In this document: one piece after another, positions 26,144-39,004 of the stretch
Position numbering within the stretch: position 1 is the first letter of the stretch
Layout: every line of letters begins with the position of its first letter
Assembly (NCBI GenBank): GCA_009823395.1
Contig: CM020511.1
Coordinates: 11,187,001-11,251,000 of the forward strand
Length of the DNA stretch: 64,000 bases
Direction of reading: 5' to 3'
DNA from: Thamnaconus septentrionalis
Taxonomy: Eukaryota; Chordata; Actinopteri; Tetraodontiformes; Monacanthidae
The notes under the pieces: model-generated
Seen by the model: the letters and a program-made list of their open reading frames with translations, nothing else
What the model was told of the DNA's origin: nothing
Databases searched by the model: none
Translations under genes and position numbers: made by a program

Positions 26144-26985
26144 ACATATTCGTAACACCATGCCTTGTCTTGGGGAAAATGTGTTTTGTTTTGTTTTGTT
26201 TTTTAAATTCCAAGACACAAATTTAACAGGTAAACATGATTAGAATTCATTTCCAGCCTTCATTTTGCCGACCAGCCATAACAAATAATCATTTGCAACA
26301 ATGATCGATTTATTTAATCACAGCTGCTATAAAAAGCAGTTCAATGCCCGTCTAACAAAGAAGGCCAGCACGTCCAAATACAATTTAATATCTGATCTTG
26401 TCCTATTTTTTTTGTTCCATTCTATTGTATTCTGTACTTAAATATTTTTATTACTATCTATACAAGTTTGAATTCATCCATATAACAGGGGAATGTACTA
26501 AAGAATTACATTAACATTTGTAATTTAATATCATCACCATGTTTGTTTGTTTATTTTTTTGAAGGCAGATTGGTGGTTAGTGATGTGTATTGTTAGTTTA
26601 TCGATACGAGCATTGCACAGAGGTCACAAAAAAAGTAGTACTGCCTGTGTTGTATTTGTGTGACCAAAGAATCATACATGTCTGAAAGAAATATCACTCT
26701 CTTGTACTGTGAATTGTTTTGCACCTTTCATTATGCTGTCTTACATGCACTCAGAAAAACAACGCTTATACTTACAAACGCCGATACAAACAAACCTGAT
26801 AGCAATTCAGTTATATGCCGTGATGAACAGCAAGAGATAACTTCACTGTGATTTTCTCAACTCCAGTGCTATCATACCTTAGTTAAGATGCACAAAGGAA
26901 CATATGGTTCGACCATGAAATAATGCCGTGAGGATATTTAGCGACAAGGCTCCTGCATGGAATACCATTGATAATACTAGTGTCG

Positions 26986-27050
<65 letters not shown>
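26986..27050. repeat. (ATC)n trinucleotide microsatellite
   Basis: About 21 units of TCA/ATC. The minus strand would read as polyaspartate, which is a repeat artefact. Confidence 0.97.
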
Positions 27051-27095
27051 TTCAGTTAGTCCCACAAAAGTAAGGAAACGTTATATTGTGTTTTT

Positions 27096-27109
27096 CCACT
27101 AGATGGCAC
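27096..27109 (+). promoter_or_regulatory. CTCF-like core (CCACTAGATGGCAC)
   Basis: Matches the CTCF core at all key positions. It is divergent relative to the site at 26130 and convergent with the minus-strand sites at 58843 and 63202. Confidence 0.45.
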
Positions 27110-27479
27110 AAGAATCTCAATGATTGTGCAAGTCACCAAAAGACCGTAAAACTGTCTCTCCGCACAGCTGGTTTTGAAAAAATATAAGAGCACTCACTCT
27201 GTTCTATTTTAGGAACCACAAAATTCTCACTCACTTCCTGCATAAGAAGAACATGAAGTTTCCAACTTGTCTAGAAAATGTACGTTTTAGGTTTTTATCA
27301 AAAGATTTTACAGTTTCACTTCATACATTTGTTGATAGCTCAACATACAGCTGCAGACACTGTTCCTCAAACCGGAAGACGAGCCAATTCTCCTCTTACG
27401 TAACACGTCTCTGCAATGTACGAGCGAAACTTCGTTGACACTTGTTGGAAATACATGTGTTCCCTTGTATTGCCCACGT

Positions 27480-29306
27480 TACCGGCACATTCACTGGTCA
27501 GTTCAGCTAGAATACCCCCCAACTCACTGAAATGGTAAGTGTTATGTTCCTGTCCAAATCACTTGTTTGGGTTTTTTGTTTGTTTGTGTTAATTGTTAAA
27601 GCGTACCTATCGCTTTGCTTTGTTAAATACACCCCTAAACACTGAACCATGTCTCTTCAAGGTGTCGTTTACTGCCGATAAACAGCATTACATGTCTAGA
27701 ACATTATCGAAGCGAAAAGCATGAAAAACGTGCAAGAAATAACTAGCGCTTGTTTAAAGTGACCAAACGTTGCTTACGCCCAGCGTGCCCGCCGGGCCGC
27801 CGGCGGCATGTTTATGTGAACCGTGACCAGCGGCGCGACTGTGAATTCAAAACGTAGCATTTTAGCTCGCTATGCTAACAGCGTCAAGCGGGAAGTAGAT
27901 TGTGTTTCTTCCTTGAGCAGAAGATGATGCCACAGGGACTCCAGCCTCCATTCTTCTGTTATGACGGTTGTAGATTTAGGTTCATGTCAGAGTGTCAACG
28001 TCCTTGGCATAGATACGTGTGTATGAGCATTCCCGAGGCTGTTATTATCAGTCTGTCGTGTCGACTGGTAATATCTCCTAACAGTCCTCAATTGAACCCC
28101 ACAGTAACTGTTAGCGCTCGGTACAATATAAACCTGTGAGCTGCAGGCCCACAAGCTCCTGTATCTGTAGTTATACCAATTTACTCCCACCATGACCCCA
28201 GTAAGATCTGTTAGCTTTAAAACTAACAGATTGTCATCCGTTTCAGCTGAATGTTTGGATTGGATTTGTTTCGAAGACTGCTTCCCTTTTCTCTCTTTGT
28301 TATTATACAAGTGTAACACTGACATACAAAAAAAAATAATAATCCCTCATTACACACTCACAGTCTTCCACAGGACTGTTGATGGTGCAGTTTGACATAT
28401 TTTGCCGACTTTGTGCAGACTAGAACAGCATCCTGCATCAACACATCAGCACATTGTATTCATGCCATGCATGAAAAGTCCCGTTGTGATTCTCCCCCAT
28501 GTCATCAAAAGAAGTGTTAAGCATCTGGGCGCGCGATTCAGCAGGTGTTGCTGACTTGAGCTGGATGTGCAAAGTCGATTTCTCGCCTTCCCTCTTCAGG
28601 TTCATACATGTATTGGAAGCCAGATGAGCAAACATCTGGAGCAGTTTGCACATCATCAAGAACTGTAGTAGCCTCCCTCACAGCTGTGGGCTGTACATAG
28701 GCGTCTTGGTGCGGTTGCTGGTGCTTAATGTTTGATTTTGGTCCTTTTTTATGATGAGGATTATGATAAAGTTGTTCTTCTTGTATAACACAAGTAAAAG
28801 ATGCTTGTCTGCATCCTGTTTCTAAAGTATGGAAGGATTGTTCTGTGTTTTTTTTGTTTGTTTTTTTAAACTTAGATTTTCAGAGACATTTATTCATTTC
28901 TCTTCAGATGCTACAGTAGCATATATTTATTTAGTTATTGTCTCACCTGCGGTGCACAGCAAGTCTTAATCTATTTTGAGTTGTTGGGTTTCTCGGATTT
29001 TATCATTGTTGTTTTCATCAACCATTTCTTCAATCACAATTAAGTCACTAGGCACCAGACCGTTTTCTCTTGAACAAAAGCCCTGATGCTATTCAGAATC
29101 ACACATTTGATGTGTCAGTCCTGTGTGAAAACAGTTCTCACAGTGAGACAGGTATCATGTAAAAAGTTTTCTTTTTTCAGGTGCTGATCAGTTCCAGATA
29201 ATATCATTGGATGATAAGGAACCAGAGGAGCTGCAAATTCCAAATTCTCCCAAATTACATATCTGGACTGTAGGTGTCTATAACTTCGATCTGCTGAAGT
29301 AACCTG
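27480..29306 (+). other. Unassigned gene-like patch (splice signals, CpG spot, open frames)
   Basis: A donor-like ATG|GTAAGT occurs at 27535-27543. A short CpG-rich segment lies at about 27775-27840, followed by an ETS-like GCGGGAAGT near 27889. A + strand exon-like stretch at 29181-29306 is flanked by CTTTTTTCAG and CTG|GTGAGT. It reads 39 codons (including DQFQIISLDDKEPEELQ and ending NFDLLK) to a TAA. On the minus strand, 28541-28879 is open for 113 codons, without a usable start. I do not recognise any family. Open frames of this length are expected by chance in 64 kb, so a lineage-specific gene, an old pseudogene or noise are all possible. Confidence 0.2.
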
Positions 29307-32300
29307 GTGAGTGACAAAATTCTTTTAAATATACCTCATTGTTCCAACATGATCCTGCCGTTGCTTAATATATGAAAAATGTCTACGCATCAATTTAAAG
29401 AGGATTTCACGATAAAATTAGAGTGACTTCAGTGACTGATGCCTTGTTGTAAATTCTCCACATTTGAACTGGGCAGCTGCACTAAGGTAGTCTTTATAGG
29501 CATACCAGACTCCTGCTTGTGATGTTATTAGTAATGTAGTAGAGGCATTAATGAGGTGTCATAATATATCGTTTCTAAGCAACAGTAAGACGTGATATGC
29601 TTAATTATCCAGCCACTGTAAAGTGTTTAGTGGACAGCAGTGTTGAGTGGGGAACAGTAGAACCTTTCCCCTGGGGCACACTGAATGTGTAGGAATTCCA
29701 CCAGAATGACAGCATGATATCATTTTGGCTTGTCTGTTTGAGAAGTGCTACTCCACTATGCAAACATGGGCACAGTGTGGGAAAAAACTTGCTTCATCGG
29801 TCCTTCAGTTTTCCCATGGTCGATAGTTAGCATTGTTGACATTCCTCGCTGAAACTAAGGACACAGTTAGCTGGTCCTCCTGCTTGTGATAATTATTTTA
29901 AGAATCTAATTATGTTGATACTTTGTTGATTTTTCTAAACTACCCTTATTGGTAAGCTACTGTATTGGAGCCTATTGCATGTGGAAAGTTGTTGAGACCC
30001 TCAGAGAGAAATACTCTACGTCATACAATACGTAACACCATCTATTACATTTAAGTCTTTTTGAGGGCTATTGTGGTTAAAGGTTTCCAATTGTTATGTC
30101 TCATCTGAATTTGAAAACCCTTCGGGTCAGTGGTACTGGCAACCTACTTTACTATCAGATGACTTTTCTCTGGCATGTTTTCCATCACAGTGTTTTGTTG
30201 TTAGTCTGATATGTGTCTGATCACAACACTGGCTGCCATTCAATGTGGGAGTGAATGTCAGTAAAAACTCTTCGATCTCTTTGTTGACTTTCTATGTGAA
30301 TTCCTCCGTTAATTCTAATGTTGTTCTTTGCATTAGACAAAAACGTTCAAGAATTCCCCATTTAACAAACAAATTCCGCATTGCATTGATAAGCTCCTTA
30401 CAGAAGGGATACGCTGAACGTGACCAAACAGGACATTCCTGTGTCATCTCAGTAAACAAAAATAGAATGTGGCAAAAAAAAATGGTCTCAAATAACCACC
30501 CTTTTTACTGTTGATAAGATAAAATGAAACCTCCTTATGACTTTGCATTCTATGGTCTGGATCAAAAAAAAAAATCCAAACATAGGTTTCTTAAAGTGAA
30601 GCCAAATATTTGGAATCAGTGTCTTACACACGCCTGTTTGGAATCACGTTTATTTTGAGCATTTGACCTTGTCCAGCATTGCATACTTCACCGCACCCAA
30701 TGCACCAAAACCACATCCCTCTGTGGCCTCTCATTCAAATGTCTGTCGCACACTCCAGATGGCTGTCATTACTCAACTTTGTGTGGTGTGTGTCTGCCTG
30801 TAAATCTCCCAGGCTGGCATGACTTTACTCAAAAGGGACAAAAACTCACTGCCAGTAACTAATAATCTGTTGGGCTTCAGGGAGATGTGAATGGCTTCCA
30901 ACTTAGTTTTGTTTCTTTCTTTGTTTCCTTGTGTTCATCAACACACATACATGCACACATATACACATTAAAAAAAAAAAATAAAAAAAAAAATAAAAAA
31001 GGAATTCCGATTATTGCCAATGTCCAATGCACAAGCTGAAAGACGAAGACGCGATTCCCAAATGATAACAAGACTCTTGGAGGCTTTTTAATAGACACTC
31101 TGACAACATCTCCCAGGTGCTACAGTCAGTTTGGAACATTTAGCCCTGTGGGCAGCATACCATGGTGTGACCATGAACTGCCATAACTGGCAGCAGCTGT
31201 TGGTCTTTGTATTTGATTCTCTTGTAGTGCTAGAGGTGAGCATGCAACATACAATTTAATGAATTTTGTTAATCTTCATTACTTATATATACAATTCATT
31301 AACCATAATAGACAATACAGTCCATTAAGAAAATGTTCATTAAAATGTCTTTGTTCTATCAGGAACACTTTGTTATAGCTTAAACCCTGTATTGCAATAA
31401 ATAAATGGTTGATGGTCCAGTTCGGCACTGATGGCTTTACAGAAAACATCATCTGTATGACAAATGACAGGATACAACAGACAAAACTAGACAAAGGCAA
31501 ATTAACCTGGCACAGCGTTTGAGTGGTCCAAAGCAACACGTCGATAAACAGTTGTTGTCAGGCATTCATTCTTAATGCAAAGTGCTACAACTCACCTGCA
31601 CTTTGACACCCCTGAAACTTACGTCAGCTGCTACACAGTCCAACCCTTCAGCCAAGGCCAGACACTGTTCGAAGCGATGACCTCGGAAGCTGCTGCTGCT
31701 GGTCGCATTGGGGGGAGTCGAGCCAAGTTGCTAAGCTTCACTGACAGGCTTTGGCTTCACACCCTGGCTGCTCAAGAGTCTGTTGACATGCCCAGAATTA
31801 GCAGTGGCTTTTCCCCCCCGTGTGAGAATACCGTTGTGTCTTCAGTTCACGTCAAGACTCTCTGTAGACAAGTGACTTCAGCAGAACATCTTAAGGGATA
31901 AAAGTTATTTTAAACCCTTAAGTTCTTAACTTACAGTCATTGGAAACCTCTCAAGAACATGATGAATACTTTTTCTTTTCAATTGTCTGTGTTATTTGAA
32001 TACAGCATTAGATAAAAAAATGAAAATGAAATGGCTTGTTATAAACTTGTTATAGAGGAATGCTTACAGTCCAAAGAAAGAAACATTCTATCATGAGTGA
32101 TGGAATTCCAATCAGTTGTCAAATCTATAAAATAAGAGCAGTCATATATTTTTACATCAAAAAAACATTCTTTGTTGTATTTTGGCAACAGTCCACCAAT
32201 GAAAATATCATTTAGCTGTTTTGTATTTTATGAAGAGGTTGTTGTTATCGAGCTTTGTTCAGGGGCTGATGTAATACTGGTGGAGCTCTCTTCCAGGCAG

Positions 32301-33430
32301 AAAACAATACAACACGCAGTGGGTAGAACATTATTCAAATAAAGAACCTGCTGAAAACTTCTTTCACAAAACTTTAGATTCCTACATTGTTTGGTTTTTG
32401 CTCTATAGCTATTTATATTTAAGCCAAGTCCTCCCGTCATTGTTGACATTTTACAGAAGCCTTCTTACCTAATTCAAGTAAATGTAGACACAACCACGCA
32501 TGCACACACAAACACACATACACAAGTCTGGCCCACATTGTCTTTATGTAATGCTCCAGTTTGCCACCCAGTGTGCTGCCCAGTGACAGGCAGGATGAAA
32601 GCTTTTTGGATCGGCACTCGCATGACAGCAGAGGAACAGGAATGAGTGGGCTGCAAACCGTGACAGTCAGTCTGCCGCGAGAAAGGGAGAATGAGTGAAT
32701 GGGGCTTTGGGGGGGTGTTGCACGTGGGTGTGTAACGCAGCAAAAATATGGTAGGACTGCAACATGAAGCAGCCACAGCCCAGTTATGCTGAGCAGATGA
32801 GCGAACAAGCGAGGAAGAGCGTCTGGGCCAGACGCCCACACTGCCTGGGCCAGTGTCCTCGGAGATTAGCAAGACATTGCAGCTTCATTTTCCCGTCCCT
32901 GTACATTGGTTCGTCTTTATTGCCGAGTACCTTGCCAGCATTTTTGCTTCAGCCTGAAAATATCATATTATAATCATCTATATATATATAACAGGCAATT
33001 AAGTGGAGCAAATCATTTCCTTCTGAGTTGAGTTTGAGAGCTTTTCTTTGAGTTTTTGACACTGAAACGATTGGGTTGGATGACTTCAAGGATAAGTCTG
33101 TAGGGAACTATTACAAAGGTAAAACTAGAAACCATAGGATGAGATGCATGTGATCACAAATGGGGATCGATATAAATAACTATTCATTGGTGTTGGTGAC
33201 TTGCCTTTATGAACAATGATGTCATGATTAAACCCCACTCACTGAAAGCACACCATGGTGCAAAATTGAGGTGAACGGTGAAAGCCTCCCTCCCTCAAAA
33301 CCCACCAAATGCTCAGTCCATCCACTTTGAAATAACATTTTTATTATCATTCCTGATCCCTCTCTTCAAGTTTTGCTTTGTTCTAGTGTAGCACCTCATT
33401 TCAGCTGCTTTTTCTTACCTATAGTCTACA
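29307..33430. other. Non-coding, AT-rich, no gene seen
   Basis: Includes a poly(A) stretch at 30969-31000. One ATG-started frame of 108 codons (31575-31901, +) has balanced composition but no known domain, no splice context and a length compatible with chance. Confidence 0.55.
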
Positions 33431-33559
33431 TTGTTGCCATGGCATCCGTGAAAAGGCTCAGGTCTCCCTGTTGTCACATTTTGTTCGTAGACGACTTTCC
33501 CAATCACCCAATCAGTCGCTCTGGTCTTCAGTCTGTTAGTTCTCTGTGTGCTTTCCCAC

Positions 33560-33636
33560 TGATTGTTAAAGTCGGTATCTTTTGCCCTTTCCCTCTGGAT
33601 AATAAAGTATATCTAATCTAATCTAATCTAATCTTT
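33560..33636 (+). mobile_element. Possible retroposon 3' end with (AATCT)n tail
   Basis: GGATAATAAAGTAT followed by about five TCTAA units resembles the 3' ends of fish non-LTR elements, which often finish with AATAAAGTAT and short tandem units. The body upstream is not recognisable. Confidence 0.4.
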
Positions 33637-35452
33637 GTTTTTGGTTTTTGAGGGCTTCCTCCATTGAAATCTGTTTCTATTTTTGGTTCTGCTCTGGCTC
33701 TATCCTCTAGCTCTAGTAGGGTCACATCAAAGTTATTTAGTATTTCTGTTGTACGGCCAGTACCATTCCATATATGGTTGTCAGACATGCTAATTTCTAG
33801 GTCCAAAGTGTTTGTGTAGTTTCTCATATTACCTGTGAAATAATCTCCAGCCAAGGTCTGCAGTGGATTTACATGTATGTTCACCTCTGCCAAAATTTAA
33901 AAGATAGGATGAAAGCACAAGCTTTTCTTTTTAATGTACTACTGATGCTGCCTTGAGTTAAACTCACCTCCATGAAAACAAGGGAAATATGATCACTCTG
34001 ATGTAATTGTTGCTGACTTGTTTGATTTTTTTTGTTTTGTTTTGTTACTGAAAAGGCATGAGACATATTATTCCCTCCTTTAGAAACCTGTTTAATATTT
34101 GGTGTAACTCTGTGACTACAATAGGTTATGAAGTGTTGTTATAACACAATGTGTTTATCAATGTTTATCTTCATAAGTACAAATCCTTCCCACATAGAAA
34201 CTATTCTAGAAGAGCCGCAGGGGTAACACTCTGTGTGTTGAGATGTTACGGGGCCTCTGCTATGGGGTTACTCAATGGGTGTGTTACAATTATCACTTCT
34301 CTATCTGATTGATTGACTGTTTTTTGTGATCAGATTGGGCTATTCACGAATGCCGTGCACTGTGACATAGGCTGTTTCTGACATGTGCACATGATCCCAC
34401 ACCCAGCAATACCCTCAAGCCTTCACAAACCAAAGAAACCTTCTCCGTGTATAAAATTTGAGCAGGAAAAAAACGTCGCAAAAAGAGCCATTACCTTCAT
34501 CTAGGACGTGGCACCATCATGGTGTTACATGGCAGGCTTGCACACAAATCTCTGACAATGGGAAGCAATCCAATGAGACACTGATTGGATCTAAAACCAA
34601 AGTTACACCACCTCATCTGATCCAATTGAAATATTCATCAGATCCAGCCAATTTAATCTCAACTGAGTGTTAACAGGACATGATTTTCATTAGATATTTC
34701 CCATTTATTACGATTACTTATGGTCCATGTAACCACACCTGTTTTAATGCACAATTGTTAACTTAGTTCATTATCGCTCGCTGACTGAGTAGAGGCCATA
34801 CCGTCTCTTGTTGGACTTGACACAAAACAGTCTTTAAACTGCAGTATACCTCTACTTTATAGCAGAAGAATTGGATATTTTTTTTTTTTTTTTACTTTTC
34901 TGAACAATAACCCCTGGAGTCGTTTGACTTTTCCCAAGAAGGAAGATAGTTTTCCGAATGCTTTCCCCATCTCATGACACCCATCAGGAAAAAGCTTTTA
35001 TGGCATCAGTTTACATTGGAAGAGTGAATGGAAACACTTCCTTGCAAAACAGATTATGTGTCTTGTCTTGAGGGAGATCGCAGTTGAAACATGGAAAGCT
35101 CCTCTCTTACTCTGCATTGCACGTTGTTATTCATACATTTCACTTTCTAAATATATCCTGCCGGTCACAAAATAGAGTGTACTCAAGCAAAAAATCAGTA
35201 GCAAAGTAAGTTCAGCACACATGGGAAAGAAACATCATTGAATTTAATATTTTCTAGTGTTGAACTGGATTTGCACTCTTGATCCAGTAGCGTTTAAGTA
35301 TCTGACTGTTGTCTAAATTTAGCCATTTGGAAGACATCCAAAGCCGCTGATTACTGCTCAAGTGAATCAATACTCTGTGGCCGGTTACAGCAACTGCTGT
35401 GTGTTTTTCTGAATCATAAAAATGTATTCATTTATTTATTAAGAAAAAATGT

Positions 35453-35512
35453 AACACTTGAAAACATTTTCAAGTGTTATACTTGGCCATCATTGTGGCC
35501 AAGTATAACACT
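35453..35512. other. Two overlapping, mutually exclusive hairpins
   Basis: Arms AACACTTGAAAA and TTTTCAAGTGTT (35453-35478, 2-nt loop) pair perfectly. AGTGTTATACTTGGCC (35473-35488) also pairs perfectly over 16 bp with GGCCAAGTATAACACT (35497-35512). The two stems share the AGTGTT segment, so only one can form fully at a time. Confidence 0.85.
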
Positions 35513-36698
35513 AACGGGTAGTTAACAGCTCAATTTAGGGTTGTAGTATTTCATTTTATTGATGTCTAGTTTGTTCAGTTAATCTTTTGACTTTTTTTTT
35601 TTTTTTTTTAGATTAGTCGGAAAATGAAAAAAAAAACGTTCTTCCCAAAATATTACAAATTGTTGCCATTTTATTTTACTTGCCTTGTGTCATCCAGTGT
35701 TTCCTGTGCAGCTTTTGTATCCAAAAATAATGCACAAGGTTGAGACTAAACATTAGAGTGGTGCTGGTCAAGACGGGGTGAGAACGCTCCCTGTTGTTTT
35801 TGGTCACTGTTTTTCCCATGACTCTGAGATGAGCCAGAGGGAGCCTCGTATGATTTCAACACGGTTCCCATGCTGCCACATTCTTCCAAACGCACAGTCC
35901 ATGAACCACTGCCACAAAGCCAAATATAAATCAGGTACAAGTGTTTTTTTGTGTGCCTGTGTGCGTTTTACAAGTGCTGAAAGAGAAAAATGGCCAAAAT
36001 GTCGCTTGCACTTTGTCACATAGTTGCTCCGTCATAACTTGAGGGAGACAGCGGCTTCAGTAGCAGGAACAGCTGCAATATGTCCATTTAAGAGATCCAT
36101 TGCTAAAAAACAAAACAAAAACTAAAGGATATGGCCATGCAGCCATGCCTTCAAGATGACATCACGTGTTGCTATTTTAAAATAGAGGAATTTTGCCACT
36201 TGAGATACTTGTTCATAACACAAACTTAGTAGTTACTATGTGGCTTTGTTTGTTTTGCACTGTGAGTTGTTGCGACTTGGGTTGGCTATTTACACCTGGC
36301 AAATTGAGTTAACTTTATCATTTACCCCAGGTTTAGAACTCAATGATCTTGTGTTTTTTTGTTCACTATATGCAATTATTTGGATGCTTTTGACAAACTG
36401 CAGAGTAACTGCTGTGTGTCGTTTAATAACGCCTGAGTATAAACGCCCCCAACTCATACGGATTAGCTAGTTTTAGTGTTTTCAGTTGAACGGGGTTTTC
36501 TTGGGCTGAAAACAGCCTTTTTTGCAGTTTGCCAATCATCATTTCTAGATCCACTGAGAGCTTCTTCCGTGAATGAAGTTGTTGTTTCTGACGTTGTGAT
36601 TGATGAGTTGCTTCTGCCCATTTCCTTCATGCCATGAGAGAGTCATTAATATGCGTAAATTACTATATTTCTGCATAATGTTATTGATGCATGTGTAG

Positions 36699-36738
<40 letters not shown>
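36699..36738. repeat. (GT)n microsatellite
   Basis: About 20 GT units. Confidence 0.95.
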
Positions 36739-36741
<3 letters not shown>

Positions 36742-38199
36742 GCAGGTAGCAGGAAACCACATTGTGACTCATAGGGGAGGTGGTGGTGTCTGTTGTTCCC
36801 AACTGCTTCTTTCTGATAAGGCAGAGGCTTCGACAGTGGGCTCGAGTAAATCCTCGCCCTGCAATGAGCCTGGCGTCTGCCATAAAGAACAATGGCAGGG
36901 ACAAACTGATCATCCATTTCTTCTGGCCTCTGTTTTTAGCTTCTGAATCACCGAGGATGGAGTGGGTTGCACTGCTACTGAGTAACTCTTCAGACGCTTT
37001 GCAAGATTGTATAAGAAACCTTTTCACAAGCAGTTTGGTTTTCTTCAATGCCCACCTTTCCTGTTATAAACAGAATTAACTAGTGACGTGCTCTGTGTTA
37101 CGAATGTTTCCCACGCCGCTCTTCCTTTAAAACACAAAAAACAAAGCACACTTTCTCTTTCTCTGTGTAGGTGAATTGTGTGGGGTACACTGTATGTTGA
37201 TAAAATGTCATTTTGCACTTTATCTAATTGTCTTTTTAAAAAATTCCAGTAGTGCATTTCATGTTTAATGTACGTCTGACTTGTTTTCTTAGAATAGTTA
37301 TGTAATATATATAATATAGTGTATTTTAATTAGTAGTTCTTTTTATCTTAAAATTTATTTTGTAACACTTTTGACAACTGTTACTCCGGTAGCTCAAACA
37401 ATTTCATTTTTATTTAATAGTGAACAGCTCCTTTTTTTTCAGAGAAAAATTAGTGAGACGTTAAACTTTTTACCTTGACATGTTTCAACTGACAGCTTCG
37501 AACCCTCAAAATCTAATTTCACGTAACCCTGATAGCAGAATATTGCAATAATCCAATCTGGATGTCACAAAGGGTTGACTACAACTCTCAGCATCTCCCA
37601 GTGAAAAATTCAGTCTAATTTTTGCAGTTTTTCTGAGTCACGTCTTTTTACTTTGATTAAACAGCACACCACGGCCCTTATTTGCCCCGTAATTTTTTTC
37701 CCGCATCAGCCAAACAAGCTGTAAGTCAGATCTGTGCCCTGTGCTGCATCACAACTTTTTCTCTGCTGATAGAACCAGGACTTTCTGTCAATATGACAGA
37801 CTGTCTCGCACGTGTGAAGCAAAACAAGTGTGAAGTGAGAAACGGAGGAGGATGGTTTGCTTCTATATTATGGCTCAATTAAAATTGGCCAGCCTGTTGC
37901 TGTCACAGTAGTTTTCTCGTAGTTTATTAATTTGATTCATGAATGAAGAGGCCCTTAATGTTTGTCAATTGCCTCAAGGCCAGTTTAATCTGTTATGTTG
38001 ATGATTTTTTTTTTATTATTATTGCAGCATACGGGTACCACCGTGTCTGTTGGGACAATGGTTGGAAAGGAGTCAGTAGTGTTAACCAGAAGATTCTGAG
38101 CCCTACAGAAGTGTATTGTCAAAATTCATAGTAAATACAAAAAAATAATGACACAGAAAAGTGCGGGGACACCTAAGGCACAACACGGGACTTTTCCCT

Positions 38200-38335
38200 A
38201 CTTTGCTATGACCACGCCTTTCACGCAGCGGTGGTACCCAATTGCAATGGGAAACCACCCAAACCAAGTCGACTCGAGTGGAGCCGAGTACCAGTGGAAA
38301 AATGCCTTTTGGTGGCCATGGTGCTGCGGTGCAGA
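38200..38335. mobile_element. MITE-like fragment
   Basis: The segment with GGTGGTACCC, AAACCAAGTCGACTCGAGTGG and AGCCGAGTACCAGTGGAAAA resembles a short DNA-transposon derivative common in fish genomes, as I remember it. Ends and target duplication were not found. Confidence 0.35.
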
Positions 38336-38942
38336 ATGACCACCAGCAGATGCAATGTTACTTATCTCCACAGGTAATTTTGAATTTGAAACAATGTTAA
38401 GCATTATGTGTCAGACAACAACAACAAATTGAGCTCAATCTTCTGGTATCGAAGATGAGAGGTTCAGCATTGCGTAAGGCAGCATTAGTGCCTGGTTCCT
38501 CATTAGTGCCTCATTTATTTGTTAGATAAGGCACTTATGTCACTTAGGCTCTTAGGCCTAGTGCGAGTTCTTGACCTCCTCTGATTAGCTTATGTATGTA
38601 ACCTTTAAGCCACCACCTGGTAGCACCTCACTGCAACAGGTCTGTCCTTCAACATTATATGTTAACATCAAAATTGAGTTTTTTGCTCTACATTTCTTCG
38701 CCCGGCTTGTTTTGCGTTATCGTCTCCTTTGCTTCGGCTTGCAACTCGTGAGAATTCACAAGAGCCCGCTGTAGACAATAACAGAGATATTTAGAAGTCA
38801 GCTTCACTCAGTGCTACAGTATGCACAGAATGTTTCCTCCACCAAGGGGATAGAAAAATTGTTTTCTTTTCCGCAAGTGCTCTTACTTTCTTGACTCTTG
38901 AGGGGGAAGAATTTCCCTCTACTGTTGCTGGTTACCGCCTGT

Positions 38943-38963
38943 ACACGCGCACGCACACACGCG

Positions 38964-39001
<38 letters not shown>
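38943..39001. repeat. (CA)n microsatellite with GC interruptions
   Basis: CA units with CGCGCACG interruptions on the left. Confidence 0.95.

Positions 39002-39004
<3 letters not shown>

Larger units (their letters stand above)
24970..27450. other. Non-coding, AT-rich, no gene seen
   Basis: No exon recognised. Contains CTCF-like cores at 26130-26143 (minus) and 27096-27109 (plus) and a trinucleotide tract between them. Confidence 0.6.

Noticed and set aside
31575..31901. 108-codon + strand frame of balanced composition
   Set aside because: Its length is within chance expectation for 64 kb, and there is no homologue that I can recall and no splice context.
32437..32872. Two overlapping minus-strand frames of 134 and 132 codons
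   Set aside because: Two frames open over the same DNA indicate chance scarcity of stops. Neither resembles a known protein.
36545..37048. 167-codon minus-strand frame, one of the longest in the window
   Set aside because: It passes through the (GT)n tract at 36699-36738, matches no family and has no splice or promoter context.
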